This document shows, in pieces, positions 61,124-64,000 of a stretch of 64,000 nucleotides of DNA; position 1 is the first letter of the stretch, and every line of letters begins with the position of its first letter. The notes under the pieces were generated by a model that was given only the letters and a program-made list of their open reading frames with translations, had not been told where the DNA came from and made no database searches. Origin of the DNA: Litoribrevibacter albus. GTDB lineage: Bacteria > Pseudomonadota > Gammaproteobacteria > Pseudomonadales > Litoribrevibacteraceae. The position numbers were made by a program, and so were the translations under genes. The stretch covers positions 186,001-250,000 of the forward strand of contig NZ_BSNM01000002.1 of assembly GCF_030159995.1 (NCBI RefSeq). Direction: 5' to 3'.

Positions 61124-64000
61124 TTATTGTAACCCTTTTAAAAGGTCTGGGGTACGCTCGTCTTTACATAAAAGGTCGATGAACTCATCGGCAGGCAATG
61201 GCTTACTGAAATAGAAGCCTTGCATGTAATTACAGTTGTGGTTGATCAGGAATTGCAATTGACTGCTGTTTTCAACGCCTTCGGCAAGAACGGTGAGTCC
61301 GAGCTTGTGCGCCATCGCGATAACGGCTGTGGTGATCGCTGCATCGTCCTGGCTGCGATTAACATCTTTGATGAAGGATCGATCGATTTTCAGTTTATCG
61401 ATAGGGAATTCTTTTAGATACGCCAGTGAAGAATAGCCTGTACCAAAGTCATCAATCGCTAGGGTGATGCCTTTGTCATGAAGCTGTCTGAGAGTTTCTT
61501 TGGTGGACTGTACGTTTTCCATCAACATACTTTCGGTTAATTCCAGCTCAATGCACTCAGGCGGTAAGGTATGGTTGTACAACGCGGATTCCAGTTCCTG
61601 GATCAATTGATCCGATCGTTTAAATTGATATGCGCTGAGATTGATCGCAACTTTGAATGGCCCGGTAACATGGGCCATGAACTCGCGGCAATAAGCGCAC
61701 GATTGATGCAGTACCCAGTTTCCTAACTCGGCAATCAATCCGGTTTCTTCTGCAAGTGGAATGAACTGAACCGGGGAAATCGGACCGCGTTCAGGGTCGG
61801 TCCAGCGAACAAGCGCTTCCGCGCCGACCACCTCACCAGTAGTAATATCGACTTGAGGCTGGAAGTGAACATCCAGTTCTTCATTTTGTATCGCTTTACG
61901 AAGACGGTGTTCCATATCCAAGCGTTTAACAGCCTGAGTGTTCAACTCCGGTGTGTAAATATGGTAAGAGTTGCCTTGCTCTTTTTTAGCCTGGTACATC
62001 GCAAGGTCGGCATTCTTTTGCAGCTCTTCTACCGTCTGAGCATCTTGCGGGAATAACGTAATACCGATACTGCCCGTCAGCACCACGGAGTTATCACTGA
62101 TGATGGTGGGCAGTGAAATTGTTTCCAGTACGCTGTTCACCAGATTAACGATCGACCCTTTAGCTAACACATTCGGAATGAGAATGGCGAATTCATCGCC
62201 GCCTAATCGAGCTAACGTATCGTCGGGTGTCAGATGTTCAGTTAAGCGTTCGGCAATTTGTTTCAGCAGGCGGTCACCGCTTTGATGACCCAATGAGTCA
62301 TTGATGTGTTTGAAACCGTCCAGATCAAGATACATCAAGGCCATGATGTTCTTCGATTTATTCTCTTCAATCGCCGATTTCATTCGTAACGTTAACAGAT
62401 TTCGGTTCGGAAGATTCGTCAGTGGATCAAAGTGGGTGAGCTGATTGATCTCATCCTGTGCCAGATAAAGTTCGGTTCTGTCTTCCAGATGCATGATGTA
62501 GTGAGATACCTCGCCTTGCTCATCGTGCATGAAGGACAGTTGGAGGTTGCTCCAGCGCAGATGACCTTGGCGGTCACGTTGCACAACCTCGCCATACCAA
62601 GGTTGGTTGGCTTTAACATGATCACGAATGCTTCTGTGGATTAACGGATTATCTTCAATCGGACATAACTGGCTGAAAGGGCGACCAATGAGTTGTTGTT
62701 CATCAAAACCACTGGTTTCACAGAGCTTGGGATTGACGTATTCGATCATGAAATTGGTGTTGGTCAGAATGATCGCATTAGCGCTGGACTCAATGATGGT
62801 CGTCAGCTGCTTCTGGAGCAGAGCGTTCTGTTTCTGAATATTGCTTTGGCTGAGCTGGTTAATCCGGTAACAAATTTGAGTTCGTAATTGTTCCACAAGA
62901 GCAAGAACGGCACTGTTGAGTTTGCTGGTCTTTCGGGTGAACAGAATCAGTGTGAATTGTTGACTCAATTGATCATCAAGATTCACAACGGTCAGCGAGC
63001 TGTGTGGTTCGATTACGTCTGTAATTTCTGTGGGTAACTTCAGTTCGGAAACTCGGCTGTAGAGTTGTATGCCGCTCTGTGGGTCAAGCATACGTTCTTC
63101 GAAGCTGTTCTTGGCTAGAACCTGTTGTGTTTGTTGACCCAGCTCGGAGATCATTCTGAAGGAAGTGGTCTGAGCTTTGTTGTCGGTTTCTAAGAACGCC
63201 ACGTAATCAAACAGGCTGAAATTTGCCAGTCGATTAGCCAGTTGAGTCACCAGTTCTGTACCATTGCCAGCTTGAATATTGAGCAGTTCATCGAAGCGTT
63301 CGATCAGCTGAACTTCAAAGGAGTGCTCATGCTCAACAGATGGACGATGGCTGTCTGGCAGCGTTTCAATGTCTTTAAACTGCACTAATAACACTGGTGA
63401 CTTTTCCATCGCAAAGGACGTGATGTCCAAATTCAGAGTCACTATGCCGTGGTTGCTTGGTAGGCTCAGAATGCTCGACGACCGACCGTGTTTGAGCCAG
63501 TTGGCAAGGTAATCCCGCATGGCTTTAGGTAAGGCCAGTTGATCGCCCCCTCGATTAACCAAATGCAGCACACGCTTTGCTTCTGTGTTTGCTTGCTGGA
63601 TCTCAAAGCTGTCGGCGTAAACTAACATCACACCTTGTTGAGACAAAGAATAGAGGGACTTCAGGTGGCTTGTAGTGTCTGAAAGAGACGTTTCCAGTTC
63701 ATACTCACGCTGTGAATAACTAGGTAGAACCTTGGGCAAGAACCAACTGATAGATAAAAAACCGAGTGACAGGGCTAAAATTCCAGAAATCATTTGTGGA
63801 ACTTCGCTCTGAATTTGGAAATAGTTACTGAACTGTGGAAGTGAGAGTAGGCTGGATAATGATAAGGCGGCGATTAATGTACCGTGAACAGCCAGTGCAA
63901 TGCTGATTTTTCGGGTTAACTTTGGAAGTTGCCGAGTGCTAAAGAATAAATAGTATGCGCTTACAGCAATCCAAACCAGGCAGGCTGCTGATAATGCAAT
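61124..64000 (-). CDS. Membrane PAS-GGDEF-EAL protein, partial at right edge
   Basis: At least 958 residues; the frame stays open to the window edge, so the true start lies outside. The internal ATG at 63793 is not the start: the upstream codons encode more hydrophobic segments (LVWIAVSAYYLFF and IALAVHGTLIAALSLSSLL), giving a multi-helix membrane domain. Downstream come a PAS-like region, a GAF-like stretch, a PAS (about 325-445 of the ATG numbering), a GGDEF domain with intact GGDEF (LARLGGDEFAI), and an EAL domain with EALVR, ELTES and DDFGTGYSS. Both c-di-GMP synthesis and breakdown motifs are preserved, so net activity cannot be predicted. Domain positions are approximate. Confidence 0.9.
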   Translation of the reverse strand: MALSAACLVWIAVSAYYLFFSTRQLPKLTRKISIALAVHGTLIAALSLSSLLSLPQFSNYFQIQSEVPQMISGILALSLGFLSISWFLPKVLPSYSQREYELETSLSDTTSHLKSLYSLSQQGVMLVYADSFEIQQANTEAKRVLHLVNRGGDQLALPKAMRDYLANWLKHGRSSSILSLPSNHGIVTLNLDITSFAMEKSPVLLVQFKDIETLPDSHRPSVEHEHSFEVQLIERFDELLNIQAGNGTELVTQLANRLANFSLFDYVAFLETDNKAQTTSFRMISELGQQTQQVLAKNSFEERMLDPQSGIQLYSRVSELKLPTEITDVIEPHSSLTVVNLDDQLSQQFTLILFTRKTSKLNSAVLALVEQLRTQICYRINQLSQSNIQKQNALLQKQLTTIIESSANAIILTNTNFMIEYVNPKLCETSGFDEQQLIGRPFSQLCPIEDNPLIHRSIRDHVKANQPWYGEVVQRDRQGHLRWSNLQLSFMHDEQGEVSHYIMHLEDRTELYLAQDEINQLTHFDPLTNLPNRNLLTLRMKSAIEENKSKNIMALMYLDLDGFKHINDSLGHQSGDRLLKQIAERLTEHLTPDDTLARLGGDEFAILIPNVLAKGSIVNLVNSVLETISLPTIISDNSVVLTGSIGITLFPQDAQTVEELQKNADLAMYQAKKEQGNSYHIYTPELNTQAVKRLDMEHRLRKAIQNEELDVHFQPQVDITTGEVVGAEALVRWTDPERGPISPVQFIPLAEETGLIAELGNWVLHQSCAYCREFMAHVTGPFKVAINLSAYQFKRSDQLIQELESALYNHTLPPECIELELTESMLMENVQSTKETLRQLHDKGITLAIDDFGTGYSSLAYLKEFPIDKLKIDRSFIKDVNRSQDDAAITTAVIAMAHKLGLTVLAEGVENSSQLQFLINHNCNYMQGFYFSKPLPADEFIDLLCKDERTPDLLKGLQ

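Overview
The window reads as a chromosomal segment of a marine gammaproteobacterium with moderate GC, most like the Oceanospirillales/Pseudomonadales side of the class. The evidence is the gene order aroQ-accB-accC-prmA-DUF3426-dusB-fis-purH-purD (the arrangement I recall from Pseudomonas), LapG/LapD, a PHA cluster, CcoG, and Anr/FNR-type sites. I did not identify genus or species. I see no rRNA, CRISPR array, insertion sequence or prophage. One tRNA gene (initiator fMet) is present.

Region by region: 0-12.5 kb is a long minus-strand housekeeping block. It runs from a REC-REC-GGDEF diguanylate cyclase through aroQ, accBC, prmA, a zinc-ribbon protein, dusB-fis and purH-purD to a periplasmic solute-binding-like protein. 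12.9-21.3 kb carries lapG-lapD, a DUF2333 protein, a bacteriohemerythrin, an MMPL/RND transporter and a membrane-anchored coiled-coil protein. 21.3-28.4 kb holds ppa, an HTH protein, tRNA-fMet with a consensus promoter, a polysaccharide deacetylase, a lipoprotein, and a PAS sigma-54 activator next to ccoG, which has its own sigma-54 promoter. 28.6-32.5 kb has moeA-moaD-moaE, a previously unlisted 27-codon membrane peptide, a hemolysin-III family protein and a small unknown. 32.5-41 kb has an M48 protease with lemA, a GGDEF-EAL protein, a patatin lipase and a MASE1-GGDEF cyclase. 41-48.4 kb is acyl-CoA/PHA metabolism (CoA transferase, phasin, phaC, phaJ-like) followed by a tartronate-semialdehyde reductase/hydroxypyruvate isomerase pair. 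48.6-50 kb is an unrecognised two-gene unit that looks like a membrane-active effector with a membrane immunity protein. 50-64 kb has an acyltransferase, ackA-pta, two lipoproteins, a secreted metallopeptidase behind a probable c-di-GMP-I (GEMM) riboswitch, a DEAD-box helicase, vanZ-like and trmO genes, and a large PAS-GGDEF-EAL protein that runs off the right edge.

Two themes tie the window together. The first is cyclic di-GMP: two GGDEF cyclases, two GGDEF-EAL proteins, the degenerate receptor LapD with its protease LapG, and a probable c-di-GMP riboswitch all lie within 64 kb. The second is redox and carbon overflow: perfect Anr/FNR palindromes lie beside the hemerythrin and the CoA transferase/phasin genes, together with ccoG, ackA-pta and PHA synthesis. 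Short tandem duplications of 15-16 bp recur in spacers and in one coding region. The most promising items are the riboswitch-metallopeptidase unit, the sigma-54 activator/ccoG module, and the effector/immunity-like pair.
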